Shown piece after piece: positions 30,729-39,274 of a stretch of 64,000 bases of DNA (positions are counted from its first letter, which is position 1; the number at the start of each line of letters is the position of its first letter). The notes under the pieces were generated by a model, which saw only the letters and a list, made by a program, of their open reading frames with translations, was not told the DNA's origin and did no database searches. The DNA is from Leuconostoc kimchii IMSNU 11154. GTDB lineage: Bacteria > Bacillota > Bacilli > Lactobacillales > Lactobacillaceae. The stretch spans positions 496,001-560,000 of the forward strand of contig NC_014136.1 of the NCBI RefSeq assembly GCF_000092505.1. Direction: 5' to 3'. The position numbers and the translations under genes were made by a program.

Positions 30729-31736
30729 CTAATTACGTGTCGTCCCTCGACGTTCTAATGTGTGTGGCAATTTAATTTGCGTATCATCAATAATCTCATT
30801 ATTCATTAACTTAGTCAGCATTCTCATAGCAACTGCACCTATATCATATTTTGGCTGACCAATAGACGTTACTTCAGGTCGTGTGACAAGTGTGAATTTA
30901 GTATCGTTAGAAGTAATAATTTCAAAATCTTCGGGTACTTTTTTACCATTATCACGTAAGTAGTTCATAATACCGACTGCAACTTCATCATCATAGGCAA
31001 TGACAGCTGTCGCGCCAGCAGACACAATTTTCTCAGCAACTTGCAATCCTGCAGAATAATCTTGATGGGTCGCAAATAACAAGGTGTCATCGAATGCTAT
31101 TTGCATCTCTTCCAAGGCTGCTTTATACCCAAAAATGCGGTGTAGACTGTTAATTGCATGTGTTACAGGACCAGTAACAATCGCAACACGATCGTGTCCA
31201 TTTTTAATAACTGTTGTTGTTGCTTCTTTAATTGCCTCAACATAATCAATATTAACACTCGGCAACTTGCCTTCACCATCAACAGACCCAGCTAAAACAA
31301 CGGGCGCATCGACACCTGCAATGGTATTTAACACTTCTCGCTCTAACTCATTACCCATAAAAATAATACCATCAACTTGTTTGCTAGCTAAATTGTTAAC
31401 CGCCATCGTTTCACGAACAGGATCCTCGTCTGTATTAGTTAACAAAACATCGTAATGGTACATATTAGCAACATCATCAATCCCACGTGCAAGCTCTGAA
31501 TAGTACATATCTGTGACGTCAGGCATAACAACACCAATAGTTGTTGTCTTTTTTGACGCTAATCCACGTGCGACTGCATTGGGATGATAACCTAATTCTT
31601 CAATCGCATCTAATACTTTACGTTTTGTTGACTCACGAACATTATTATTACCGTTCACCACACGTGATACCGTTGCTAATGAAACACCTACGCGGTGAGC
31701 GACATCATATATTGTTGCTGAGCTTTTTTTTTGCAT
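30729..31736 (-). CDS. ccpA: Catabolite control protein A
   Basis: A 335-residue LacI-family regulator. The N-terminal helix-turn-helix is IYDVAHRVGVSLATVSRVVNG with the hinge NAVARGLASKKTTTIGVV. The core has the CcpA-type features DMYYSELARGIDDVANMYHYDVLLTNTDED and VAIVTGPV. With HPr phosphorylated on Ser46 it binds cre sites and sets carbon catabolite control. Divergent pepQ is the usual neighbour of ccpA in lactic acid bacteria. Its promoter overlaps a perfect cre, so it is probably autoregulated. AGAAGG lies eight bases before the ATG. Confidence 0.95.
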   Translation of the reverse strand: MQKKSSATIYDVAHRVGVSLATVSRVVNGNNNVRESTKRKVLDAIEELGYHPNAVARGLASKKTTTIGVVMPDVTDMYYSELARGIDDVANMYHYDVLLTNTDEDPVRETMAVNNLASKQVDGIIFMGNELEREVLNTIAGVDAPVVLAGSVDGEGKLPSVNIDYVEAIKEATTTVIKNGHDRVAIVTGPVTHAINSLHRIFGYKAALEEMQIAFDDTLLFATHQDYSAGLQVAEKIVSAGATAVIAYDDEVAVGIMNYLRDNGKKVPEDFEIITSNDTKFTLVTRPEVTSIGQPKYDIGAVAMRMLTKLMNNEIIDDTQIKLPHTLERRGTTRN

Positions 31737-31812
31737 GAGAGAACCTTCTTTTAACTTTATTTTTTCTACTTTGTAATTATTGTCATGTTAATTCATCAAT
31801 ATACCTCTATCT

Positions 31813-31850
31813 ATTATATCAAAAAAAAAACAATTTGCAAACGCTTACAA
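31813..31850 (-). promoter_or_regulatory. ccpA promoter with cre site over the -35
   Basis: TTGCAAACGCTTACA (31835-31849) fits the cre consensus WTGNAANCGNWNNCW at every defined position. On the minus strand the -35 TTGCAA (31840-31835) falls inside it, followed by 16 bases and TATAAT (31818-31813). CcpA bound there would repress its own gene and could also affect divergent pepQ. Confidence 0.8.
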
Positions 31851-31955
31851 CACCGATTTTATAAGTTTTCATTGTTCTTACTGTTTGTTACAAGAAAAGA
31901 ATTTTTCTTATAACAGTGTTAAAATGTAATTAATATAAACTACGAGGAATTTTTA

Positions 31956-33053
31956 ATGAATACAGAAAAAATCGCTACCTTAACAGCCTGGATAAATGCG
32001 CAAAAACTCTCAGGCGCAATTTTAACCAACTTCCATAGTATCTCTTATTTAACGGGATTTGAATCCGATCCCATTGAACGTGTTTTAGCTTTAGTCATCT
32101 TACCTGATCATGAGCCTTTTTTGTTTGGCCCAGCCCTTGAAGTACACAGCATGACTGCCAGCGGCTGGTCATTTCCTGCATTTGGTTACGAGGACCAAGA
32201 AAATCCTTGGCAAAAATTAGCACAACATCTTAAAAATGCAACTTATGGTCAATCTTTTGCTATCGAAGCTGACCATTTAACACTTTCGCGTTTTCAACAG
32301 TTACAAGAAGCCTACCCCACCGCAAATTTCAATAGCGATATAACCGACCAAATTAATCATTTACGGCTCATCAAGACTGCCACTGAAATCCAACATATGG
32401 TTGATGCAGGTCGTGATGCCGATCGTGCCTTTAGTATCGGATTTAACGCCCTAACAACTGGTGTATCGGAATTAGACGTTGTGGCAACGATTGAGTATGA
32501 ACTCAAAAAATCAGGTGTTTCCGCAATGAGTTTTGAAACTTTACTGCAGTTTGGTCAACATGCAGCAGATCCACATGGCGCAACATCAACACGCACTCTA
32601 AAATCAGGTGACATGGCTTTGTTTGATCTCGGCACCATGTCTGAAGGTTACGCCTCAGATGCTACACGTACGGTTGCCTTTGGAAATGTAGATGCCAAAG
32701 CAAGGGAAATTCACGCTATCACTTTGGAAGCACAATTGACTGCGCAATCACATGCGAAAATTGGTATGACTGCAGACGAATTAGACGCCATTGCTCGGCA
32801 CGTCATTACAAAGGCTGGTTATGGGCAATATTTTGTACACCGACTTGGTCATGGCCTAGGCTCTTCTGTCCACGAATTTCCATCAATTATGGCAGGAAAT
32901 GACGTCACGCTACAAGAAGGTATGGCATTTTCGATTGAACCTGGTATTTACATACCAGGCATTGCTGGCGTTCGTATTGAAGATTCTGGATATATGAGTC
33001 GATCTGGCTTTGTGCCTTTTACACATACACCAAAAGATTTGTTACAGTTTTAG
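31956..33053 (+). CDS. pepQ: Xaa-Pro dipeptidase (M24 family)
   Basis: A 365-residue cytoplasmic metallopeptidase releasing proline from Xaa-Pro dipeptides. The C-terminal pita-bread domain carries the metal ligands: Asp in LFDLGTMSEGYASDATRTV, His in GHGLGSSVHEFPS, and Glu in FSIEPGIY and VRIEDSG. GAGGA lies seven bases before the ATG. The gene is divergent from ccpA, the common arrangement. It contributes to the use of casein-derived peptides together with PepX and PepN in this window. Confidence 0.94.
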   Translation: MNTEKIATLTAWINAQKLSGAILTNFHSISYLTGFESDPIERVLALVILPDHEPFLFGPALEVHSMTASGWSFPAFGYEDQENPWQKLAQHLKNATYGQSFAIEADHLTLSRFQQLQEAYPTANFNSDITDQINHLRLIKTATEIQHMVDAGRDADRAFSIGFNALTTGVSELDVVATIEYELKKSGVSAMSFETLLQFGQHAADPHGATSTRTLKSGDMALFDLGTMSEGYASDATRTVAFGNVDAKAREIHAITLEAQLTAQSHAKIGMTADELDAIARHVITKAGYGQYFVHRLGHGLGSSVHEFPSIMAGNDVTLQEGMAFSIEPGIYIPGIAGVRIEDSGYMSRSGFVPFTHTPKDLLQF

Positions 33054-33062
33054 GAAAACAAG

Positions 33063-33100
33063 AAGCGTCAAGAAGATACAATATCTTCTTGACGCTTTTT
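33063..33100 (+). terminator. Terminator of pepQ
   Basis: AAGCGTCAAGAAGATA pairs perfectly with its complement across CAA, followed by TTTTTAC, ten bases after the pepQ stop. Confidence 0.88.
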
Positions 33101-33126
33101 ACTTGATCAAAAGTAGTCTGTCACAA

Positions 33127-33864
33127 TTAATTCAGACCTTTCACAATGGCGATAACTAACAAAGGGAACATGGTTATCGCGTTATTAATAAAGTGAATGG
33201 TAATACTATCCTGTAAGTTACCCGTTTTTTTATAAACATACGCCATGACCATTCCCATAACCGTATAAATTAAATAACTTAAAGCATCAGCTAAGTTAGA
33301 TGGCACAGTCCCCATATGTGGAAAAGCAAATAATAACCCTGACAAAATAATACTTGCCCACCACCACGACTGTCGGAAAAAATAGTGAATCACTAAACCA
33401 CGAAAAATAATTTCTTCAACAATTGGTGCTAACACAACCCCATAGATAATCATAGCTCCCATTGTGACATTTAAATTTGAAGTTAAGTTTTGAATGGCTG
33501 TTTGATTTTCAGTCGTTGTAACGCCCGTGAATTTTATACGTAAAGCACTAATCAGCATTTCCATGACAATCATAACAACAAAGATACCAATAATGTACCA
33601 CATATGTTGCCAATTGCGTATATTTGGCTTATGAAATATTTTTCCAGGTGTTGTTGCTTTCAACAACCGAAAAGCGTAATAACCAATAGCTGCATAAGCT
33701 AAAAACATCATCAAAGCCCAAAATAATTGCAACCAAGCATTTTGTTGTATTGATGCAATACCCAAAAATCCAGGTGTAACCATGACCAACAGGACGATAA
33801 TAATAAAATTTAAGATACGCCGCCAAAGTTCTTTGGGCGTAGGTACTTGTGTTAACTTAAGCAA
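33127..33864 (-). CDS. CPBP family intramembrane metalloprotease
   Basis: A 245-residue membrane protein with about seven or eight helices. The CPBP/Abi motifs are present: EEIIFRG (Glu-Glu...Arg), FAFPHM and HFINNAIT, the three putative metal-binding blocks. In lactic acid bacteria such proteins are linked to bacteriocin immunity or surface maturation; the substrate is unknown. The start codon is TTG at 33864, ten bases after AAAAGG; no ATG is available before the first helix. It is the third gene of an operon with a HAD phosphatase and a small membrane protein. Confidence 0.85.
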   Translation of the reverse strand: MLKLTQVPTPKELWRRILNFIIIVLLVMVTPGFLGIASIQQNAWLQLFWALMMFLAYAAIGYYAFRLLKATTPGKIFHKPNIRNWQHMWYIIGIFVVMIVMEMLISALRIKFTGVTTTENQTAIQNLTSNLNVTMGAMIIYGVVLAPIVEEIIFRGLVIHYFFRQSWWWASIILSGLLFAFPHMGTVPSNLADALSYLIYTVMGMVMAYVYKKTGNLQDSITIHFINNAITMFPLLVIAIVKGLN

Positions 33865-33866
33865 AA

Positions 33867-34076
33867 TTAATCATCCTTTTCTTCATTTAAACGCTGCTTT
33901 TTTGTCTGCCAGAAAAGCCATGTAAAGATTATATTAATAATAATCATTAACACAATGACCAAACTAATTGTCAAGCCTAACGACCAATGCTGACTATAAC
34001 TTAACCAGAAAATAATGACAAACAATATAAATGTAGAAACACCAAGTAAGACACGTGCTGTTAAGTTTTTAATCAT
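33867..34076 (-). CDS. Small two-helix membrane protein, function unknown
   Basis: Sixty-nine residues with two hydrophobic segments (about 6-25 and 32-55) and a charged tail (KKQRLNEEKDD) probably in the cytoplasm. I do not recognise a family. The ATG at 34076 overlaps the end of the HAD gene by eight bases, so translation is likely coupled; an in-frame ATG at 34100 is also possible but has no SD. It lies two bases before the CPBP gene. Confidence 0.65.
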   Translation of the reverse strand: MIKNLTARVLLGVSTFILFVIIFWLSYSQHWSLGLTISLVIVLMIIINIIFTWLFWQTKKQRLNEEKDD

Positions 34077-34908
34077 GAACTGTACCCGAAATATGATCAA
34101 TAAAATCAGCTACTGCCGCTTCATTATTTGTTGTTGTTAACACGACATCCGCAATTGCCTTAATTTCTGCCTTTGCATTTGCAACAGCGACACCAACACC
34201 AGCAGCCTTAATCTGTGCTGCATCGTTTAAATTATCGCCCAATGCTGCAGTATCCTCACGTTTAATGTTTAATATTCTTGCTAGTTCCAAACCAGTAACA
34301 CCTTTATCAACGCCTTTTGGATTGAACTCGACATATCGATTGGAACTAAACGTCAATAGCACTTCGTCTCCAACCTCACTTGTCACAGATGCTGCAATTC
34401 TTTCTCGAACAGCGGGATCAGGATGTTCAAAGATAACTTTCATGATTGGCGATTCGTTGGCTAAAAATGATAAATCATCCCCTTCCACGGCTGTGTAAGG
34501 TACCTGACGATCTGACATGTATTGTTTATCTGATGGTGAGATATTGTAAATGAACAGTTTATCTAATGTGTAAATATGTGTATCAATATCCGCCTGAATC
34601 TGCCCTAATCGAAAAATTTTGCGAGCGAGCGTAATTGGCATGGCATGTTGTGCGATTACTTTTTCGCTACCATCAGGTTCTAATGCAACAATTGCTCCGC
34701 CGTTATATGACACAACGTACTGTGTTTTCTTGTTTAGGCCAAGCGTTTCCAATGTACCAAAAACTGATTTGTACGAACGTCCCGTATTTGGTACAAAGTA
34801 ACCACCATTTTCTGTAAAACGTGCAATGGCGTCAATATTTTTAGGATTAATTGAACCATCATCATTAAGTAGTGTTTCATCAAGGTCAGACAAAATTAAC
34901 TGTATCAT
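34069..34908 (-). CDS. HAD-superfamily phosphatase, Cof type
   Basis: A 279-residue Cof-like HAD hydrolase. Motif I is DLDETLLND (nucleophile Asp), motif III includes the lysine of NPKGVDKGVTGLELA and motif IV is ALGDNLNDAAQIKAAGVGVAVANA. Cof proteins dephosphorylate sugar phosphates, flavin or pyridoxal phosphates; the substrate here is not known. It leads a three-gene operon with the small membrane protein and the CPBP protease. The SD is weak (GTGAGAA). Confidence 0.88.
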   Translation of the reverse strand: MIQLILSDLDETLLNDDGSINPKNIDAIARFTENGGYFVPNTGRSYKSVFGTLETLGLNKKTQYVVSYNGGAIVALEPDGSEKVIAQHAMPITLARKIFRLGQIQADIDTHIYTLDKLFIYNISPSDKQYMSDRQVPYTAVEGDDLSFLANESPIMKVIFEHPDPAVRERIAASVTSEVGDEVLLTFSSNRYVEFNPKGVDKGVTGLELARILNIKREDTAALGDNLNDAAQIKAAGVGVAVANAKAEIKAIADVVLTTTNNEAAVADFIDHISGTVHD

Positions 34909-34956
34909 ATTTTCTCACTTTCAAATAGGGTTTATATTCATTATACCTGAAGGCGA

Positions 34957-35406
34957 TTACCTATTGTCAACTTCACCTACGAAAAATATTTGTGCACCAC
35001 ATTGTCCACAACGATACCGATTTTCAGAAAAACGTCGTTGTCTCATAATTTGATGATCATTCTCACATCGATAACGCCATAAATGCCGTGGTACTTGCGA
35101 TAATCTTGGTGCATATCGCGAACCGCCCACTGCGCTTAATAACTGTTTAAATGTTGCATCGTTATGTTGAAATCCTTTTTGTTGCAAATGTAAATGATAG
35201 TGCACTAATTCGTGCTTAACAATACCTTCAAATTCCGGTAGATTAGCCATCTGAGGATTAAACTCTAAATCATGTGTTCGCAATAAGTAGCGACCGCCGG
35301 TGGTTTTAAGGCGTTTGTTAAATCGCGCACTATGATTAAATGGTCGATTAAAATATTGTTTTGATATCTGTACGACATAAAATTGTAATTGCTGTTGCGT
35401 TATCAT
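34957..35406 (-). CDS. SprT-like zinc metalloprotein
   Basis: A 149-residue SprT-family protein. HELVHYHL gives the HExxH zinc motif near residue 66, and the C-terminus has a zinc ribbon (RCENDH and RCGQCGAQ). SprT homologues resemble the protease domain of eukaryotic Spartan, which acts on DNA-protein crosslinks; the bacterial role is not established. The start overlaps the stop of the OpuC-like gene (ATGA), implying coupling. Confidence 0.85.
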   Translation of the reverse strand: MITQQQLQFYVVQISKQYFNRPFNHSARFNKRLKTTGGRYLLRTHDLEFNPQMANLPEFEGIVKHELVHYHLHLQQKGFQHNDATFKQLLSAVGGSRYAPRLSQVPRHLWRYRCENDHQIMRQRRFSENRYRCGQCGAQIFFVGEVDNR

Positions 35407-36917
35407 TTTAATAAATGGTGGGCCCTAAGGTAACTTTGAGCAACTTTTTCAGCTGACTCATGTTTCACATTAACCGCGTAGTTCATATTTTGCATCTCTG
35501 TATTGGTAATACGCCCTGCAAGCTGATCCAATGCCACGACAATTTTGGGATTATTTTTAGCAAAATCAGATTTCATTAATGCCACGCCTTGGTATACTGG
35601 GAAAAAATTTTGATCATCTGTCAACACTTTAAGGTGATACTGAGCAAGTTGTGAATCAGTCGCGTAAGCATCAACGACATTAACTTGATTCTGAGCGACT
35701 GCGCGATAACGTAATGCTGGATCTAAACTAACTTTAGGTATATTGAGATTATAAGCTTTTTCAACACCCGGCATACCGTCAGAACGGTCTAAAAATTCAG
35801 CAGTCATCCCCGCTTTTGCACTCGGTAAATGCCTTAAATCACCAATTGTATTTAATTGATATTTTTTCGCATCTTTTTGAGAAACAGCAATAGCGTATGT
35901 GTCATTGAACCGTAACGGCCTCGTCAAAAACAAATTCTCTTTTTTCGCAACTTTTTTTGCCGCTGCATAAGTGACCTGAGCATTGGCACCAATGGGTAAT
36001 TTAACAGCGGGCTTGGCCAATGATGAGGTTATTGTACCAGTGAATTCTGGATAAATATCAATTTTATTGCTTTCTAGTGCTGAATACAAAAAAGTAGTTA
36101 CACCAAAACTAGGTTTTAACACAATTTTTGTATTTGGCTGCGCTTGCTTAATCAAGGCAGCATACATATTAATCAGTATTTCTGGTTCTGATCCGAGTTT
36201 GCCAGCAATTGTAATGGTTTGAGAAGCTCGCGTTTGTGGCAACAAAGGTAACAAACTACCGCCAATAAATAAGAAAGCAAGTAAACTGATGACCGTTTTT
36301 TGTAACCAACCGCGTAAACGTGTCACTAGATTAATAACCAATCCACTCATGATGGCTAAAGCAGCCGATGCAATGGCACCAATTAAAATTAAATTGGTAT
36401 TGTTACGATCAATCCCTAGCAGAATAAAATCACCTAACCCGCCTGCACCAATTAAAGATGCTAGGGTAGCTGTGCCAATGATTAGCACAGTTGCAGTACG
36501 AATACCAGCAATAATACTTGGCATAGCTAAGGGTAGCTGTATTTTCCTTAATAAAATATAACGTGGCAAGCCGAGCGCACGACCACCATCCAAAATATCT
36601 TGCTCAACACCGGATAAACCAAGATAGGTGTTTTGAAAAATTGGTAACAACGCATAAATAATCAATGCAATCAGTGCCGCTGGTGTCCCAATACCCACAA
36701 TAGGAATTAATAAGCCAAGTACCGCCAAAGAAGGCAAAGTCTGAAAAATACCCGTAATTTGTAAAAACCATTCTGCATAACGCTTATGATGTTCAGCCCA
36801 TATTGCTAAAGGTATCGCAATTAGTGCAGCAATAACAACAGCAATAACTGTTAACTGAACATGCTGCCATAGTGCCGCTAGAAATTGTGCATGTCTAGCA
36901 GTAAGTGTTTCAAACAT
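35403..36917 (-). CDS. OpuC-type ABC transporter, fused permease and substrate-binding protein
   Basis: A 504-residue fusion: an ABC permease domain (about 1-215, five or six helices, with the ATPase-contact loop DGGRALGLPRYILLRKIQLPLA) joined to an OpuAC-type binding domain (about 230-504, with TIAGKLGSEPEILINMYAAL and IDIYPEFTGT). Such proteins import glycine betaine, carnitine or choline under osmotic stress. No ATPase gene is adjacent: the GAF gene upstream and sprT downstream are unrelated, so the ATPase must be encoded elsewhere if the system works. AGAGG precedes the ATG. Confidence 0.88.
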   Translation of the reverse strand: MFETLTARHAQFLAALWQHVQLTVIAVVIAALIAIPLAIWAEHHKRYAEWFLQITGIFQTLPSLAVLGLLIPIVGIGTPAALIALIIYALLPIFQNTYLGLSGVEQDILDGGRALGLPRYILLRKIQLPLAMPSIIAGIRTATVLIIGTATLASLIGAGGLGDFILLGIDRNNTNLILIGAIASAALAIMSGLVINLVTRLRGWLQKTVISLLAFLFIGGSLLPLLPQTRASQTITIAGKLGSEPEILINMYAALIKQAQPNTKIVLKPSFGVTTFLYSALESNKIDIYPEFTGTITSSLAKPAVKLPIGANAQVTYAAAKKVAKKENLFLTRPLRFNDTYAIAVSQKDAKKYQLNTIGDLRHLPSAKAGMTAEFLDRSDGMPGVEKAYNLNIPKVSLDPALRYRAVAQNQVNVVDAYATDSQLAQYHLKVLTDDQNFFPVYQGVALMKSDFAKNNPKIVVALDQLAGRITNTEMQNMNYAVNVKHESAEKVAQSYLRAHHLLK

Positions 36918-36940
36918 CTATCTGCCTCTTTTTCTAAAAT

Positions 36941-36977
36941 TAGACAGTGTTAATCGTGTCATATCAAACACTGTCTA
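36941..36977 (-). terminator. Terminator between GAF gene and OpuC-type gene
   Basis: On the minus strand TAGACAGTGTT pairs perfectly with AACACTGTCTA across 15 bases, followed by ATTTTAG. It is 26 bases beyond the GAF gene stop. Confidence 0.65.
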
Positions 36978-37003
36978 GATTAACTGTTCATCATCATTAA
37001 CTG

Positions 37004-37483
37004 CTAAGCAGTGATATAAGGCAGCAACGTCCTGACAAAATCTTCCAAATCAGCCTGATCTTGACGAGAAAAACGGTTCAGATCTGGCGAATCAATATCT
37101 AATACACCAATTTGACGGCCATCAGTAGTTGTAATCGGTATCACAATTTCTGAATTTGAATCTGTGTCGCAAACAATATGACCAGGAAATTGATGAACAT
37201 CCTCAACCACAATCGTTTGTTGTGAAGAAAATGCCTTACCAACAACACCATTGTCAGGTGATATTAAAGCCACTGCTGGTTTACCCAAAAAAGGGCCCAA
37301 AGACATGACATTATTCACGTCATCGAACAAGTAAAAACCGACCCAATTAAGCGCGCTCATATTTTGAAATAATATCGCCGCTGCATTAGCATAATTAGTA
37401 ACTGCATAAGATTGGCTAGATTCACCCTCAATCCAAGTGGCTAATAGTTGTGATATTAAGGGTGTTCCCTGCTTTTCTGACAT
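37004..37483 (-). CDS. GAF-domain protein of the free methionine-R-sulfoxide reductase family
   Basis: A 159-residue single GAF domain. NWVGFYLFD, GPFLGKPA and VVEDVHQFPGHIVCDTDSNSEIVIPI match the fRMsr (MsrC) family, which reduces free methionine sulfoxide. Only one of the three family cysteines remains (C105); the positions of the other two are Val71 and Val81 (VALISPDNGVVG instead of the usual C..GVCG), so reductase chemistry is doubtful. The ATG at 37483 has GGAGG eight bases upstream, which decides against the earlier in-frame ATG. A predicted leader RNA with a terminator lies upstream. Confidence 0.82.
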   Translation of the reverse strand: MSEKQGTPLISQLLATWIEGESSQSYAVTNYANAAAILFQNMSALNWVGFYLFDDVNNVMSLGPFLGKPAVALISPDNGVVGKAFSSQQTIVVEDVHQFPGHIVCDTDSNSEIVIPITTTDGRQIGVLDIDSPDLNRFSRQDQADLEDFVRTLLPYITA

Positions 37484-37533
37484 TCGTGTGTCCTCCAAAA
37501 ATTCTATCTCCATTATTTTAAGTCATTAAGATC

Positions 37534-37756
37534 AAAAAGCGTCCTGATACAAAACAACAGATTTGTATCAGGACGCTTAGCAAGATGTCACATGCTTATA
37601 ATCTCCGCACAATTAACTGTCCGTCATCATTTTTACATGTTTATAGTTAATAAAAACATAAAAATCATAACATTTTTTATACAATATACGCGACGAACTT
37701 TAATATTAAATGTTCAACTTGAAGGTTAGTATAAACTTATTTTTAGTAAGTGTCAA
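37534..37756 (-). ncRNA. Predicted small RNA or attenuated leader before the GAF gene
   Basis: Directly after the acpP stop the minus strand has TTGACA (37756-37751), 17 bases and TATACT (37733-37728). About 185 bases later a perfect 17-bp hairpin (AAGCGTCCTGATACAAA and its complement, 37578-37537) is followed by a T run. Nothing longer than a few codons is open in between. The GAF gene begins about 50 bases further on, so this is either a free sRNA or a leader that stops most transcripts before the gene. No known riboswitch motif was recognised. Confidence 0.55.
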
Positions 37757-37773
37757 CTGCTAAACAGGCAGCC

Positions 37774-38022
37774 TTAGCTTTGATGCGCGACAATATAATC
37801 AACTGTATCTTGCAGCGTAATCAGACTTTCAGCATCATCATCTGAAATACTAACATTAAACATATCTTCAACTTCCAACACAAGTTCAACAAAATCAATT
37901 GAATCTGCATCAATATCAGTTAAAAAATTTAAATTAGGGGTAATTGCAGAACGTTTTACGTTAAAACGTTCTGCTACTTCATCAGCCATCATATTATAGA
38001 TTGCTTCTTTTTCCATAGCCAT
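37774..38022 (-). CDS. acpP: Acyl carrier protein
   Basis: An 82-residue acidic carrier protein. The phosphopantetheine attachment serine is S41 in DADSIDFVELVLEVED (DSI rather than the more common DSL). It carries acyl chains for fatty acid and phospholipid synthesis. GGGAG precedes the ATG. It follows plsX by 17 bases, so acyl-ACP and its PlsX acceptor are co-expressed. Other carrier proteins (for example Dlt) usually look different around the serine. Confidence 0.9.
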   Translation of the reverse strand: MAMEKEAIYNMMADEVAERFNVKRSAITPNLNFLTDIDADSIDFVELVLEVEDMFNVSISDDDAESLITLQDTVDYIVAHQS

Positions 38023-38039
38023 ATTATATCTCCCGTATA

Positions 38040-39086
38040 CTAATCATTAAGTTGTGCATTTAATACTTGCTTACCGGACTGCAGTTCTTCCGTATGTGCT
38101 GAGATATAATTTTGTATATCAGGCACTAATTGGTTATCAAGCATTGTCTTAATTTGTCCCATGGTGTTCGCCACTGCTGCAGCCTTAGCTGAACCATGCG
38201 TTTTAACAACCGGTGCCTTGACACCTAGAATTACAGCACCACCTGCTTCATTATAGTCTAACTTCTTTTGGACTTGTTTAAATGCTGGTTTGAGCAACGC
38301 ACCACCAAGTTTACCACCAACTCCTGAGGCTAGAATTGCTTGTTTAATCTGTTTTAGCATCATTAAAGCTGTTCCCTCAGTAGCTTTTAAGGCAGCATTA
38401 CCAGAAAAACCATCAGCAACGACAACATCCGCCGTACCCTCAAGCAACTCACGCGCTTCAATGTTACCCAAAAAATTAAATGATGGTGAATTTTTCATCA
38501 GTTGATGGGCTATTTTGTGCACTTCATCGCCCTTATCTTCTTCAGCACCATTATTTAACAAACGAACGCGAGGTGCAGTAATCCCTAGGACATGGGTCGC
38601 ATAAAAACTACCTAGAATACCATATTGATACAAATGTGACGGTTTATTTTCAGCGTTTGCACCGAGATCCATGAAGACAAATTGATCATGTTGCCCATCA
38701 AAGCTTGGCATAGCAGACGCCAACGCCGGCCGGTCAACTCCCTTAATACGACCGATTAAGAAGATGGCACTTGATAACAACGCGCCAGTATTACCAGCGC
38801 TAAACAAAGCATCTGCTTGACCTTCTTTAACTGCCATAGCAGCTCGGACCATAGAAGAGTCTTTCTTTCGCCGCATTGCTTTAACTGGCTCATCACCCAT
38901 TGCGATCACTTCTGTTGTTGCAATTAATTCAATCCGATCCCAATTGTTTACTAGAGGCTTAACCTCATTTTCTGTACCATAAAGTTGAAATTCAATATTT
39001 TGGTAACGATCTCGGGCGATTTCAATCCCCTTCACAATTTCCAATGGCGCATAATCGCCACCCATCGCATCTATTGCTATTTTCAT
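38040..39086 (-). CDS. plsX: Phosphate acyltransferase PlsX
   Basis: A 348-residue enzyme that turns acyl-ACP into acyl phosphate for phospholipid synthesis. Signatures are MKIAIDAMGGDYAP, ALFSAGNTGALL, FVFMDLGANAENKP and DVVVADGFSGNAALKATEG. The ATG at 39086 gives the family N-terminus but has no SD; a good GGAGG lies about 130 bases upstream, before a two-codon ORF and a 19-bp inverted repeat. Operon with acpP. Confidence 0.93.
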   Translation of the reverse strand: MKIAIDAMGGDYAPLEIVKGIEIARDRYQNIEFQLYGTENEVKPLVNNWDRIELIATTEVIAMGDEPVKAMRRKKDSSMVRAAMAVKEGQADALFSAGNTGALLSSAIFLIGRIKGVDRPALASAMPSFDGQHDQFVFMDLGANAENKPSHLYQYGILGSFYATHVLGITAPRVRLLNNGAEEDKGDEVHKIAHQLMKNSPSFNFLGNIEARELLEGTADVVVADGFSGNAALKATEGTALMMLKQIKQAILASGVGGKLGGALLKPAFKQVQKKLDYNEAGGAVILGVKAPVVKTHGSAKAAAVANTMGQIKTMLDNQLVPDIQNYISAHTEELQSGKQVLNAQLND

Positions 39087-39144
39087 GATTGTCAAAATGT
39101 GTCAGATGCTTAACGCAATAACGGCATGACCATTAACTCTGTCT

Positions 39145-39195
39145 ATAATAGTCACCTGCAAAACAAATTAAAAAGCTTTTGCAGGTGACTATTAT
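39145..39195. repeat. Perfect 19-bp inverted repeat in the plsX leader
   Basis: ATAATAGTCACCTGCAAAA (39145-39163) and its exact complement (39177-39195) flank 13 bases. On the minus strand it is preceded by GGAGGAAAC and GTG TGT TGA, and followed by ATAGACAG, not a T run, so it is not a normal terminator. It could be an RNA processing site, a regulatory hairpin or a small insertion between the original SD and plsX. Confidence 0.6.
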
Positions 39196-39274
39196 CAGCT
39201 CAACACACGTTTCCTCCGTTTTTTATCTTCATCTATTCTATCATTTTTCTCAAGTTAACGTCGATATTTTAACA

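Noticed and set aside
36978..37637. Similar 19-mers flanking the GAF gene (TTAACTGTTCATCATCATT and TTAACTGTCCGTCATCATT)
   Set aside because: Direct copies with 17 of 19 matches in AT-rich DNA, no structure or insertion boundaries; possibly chance.
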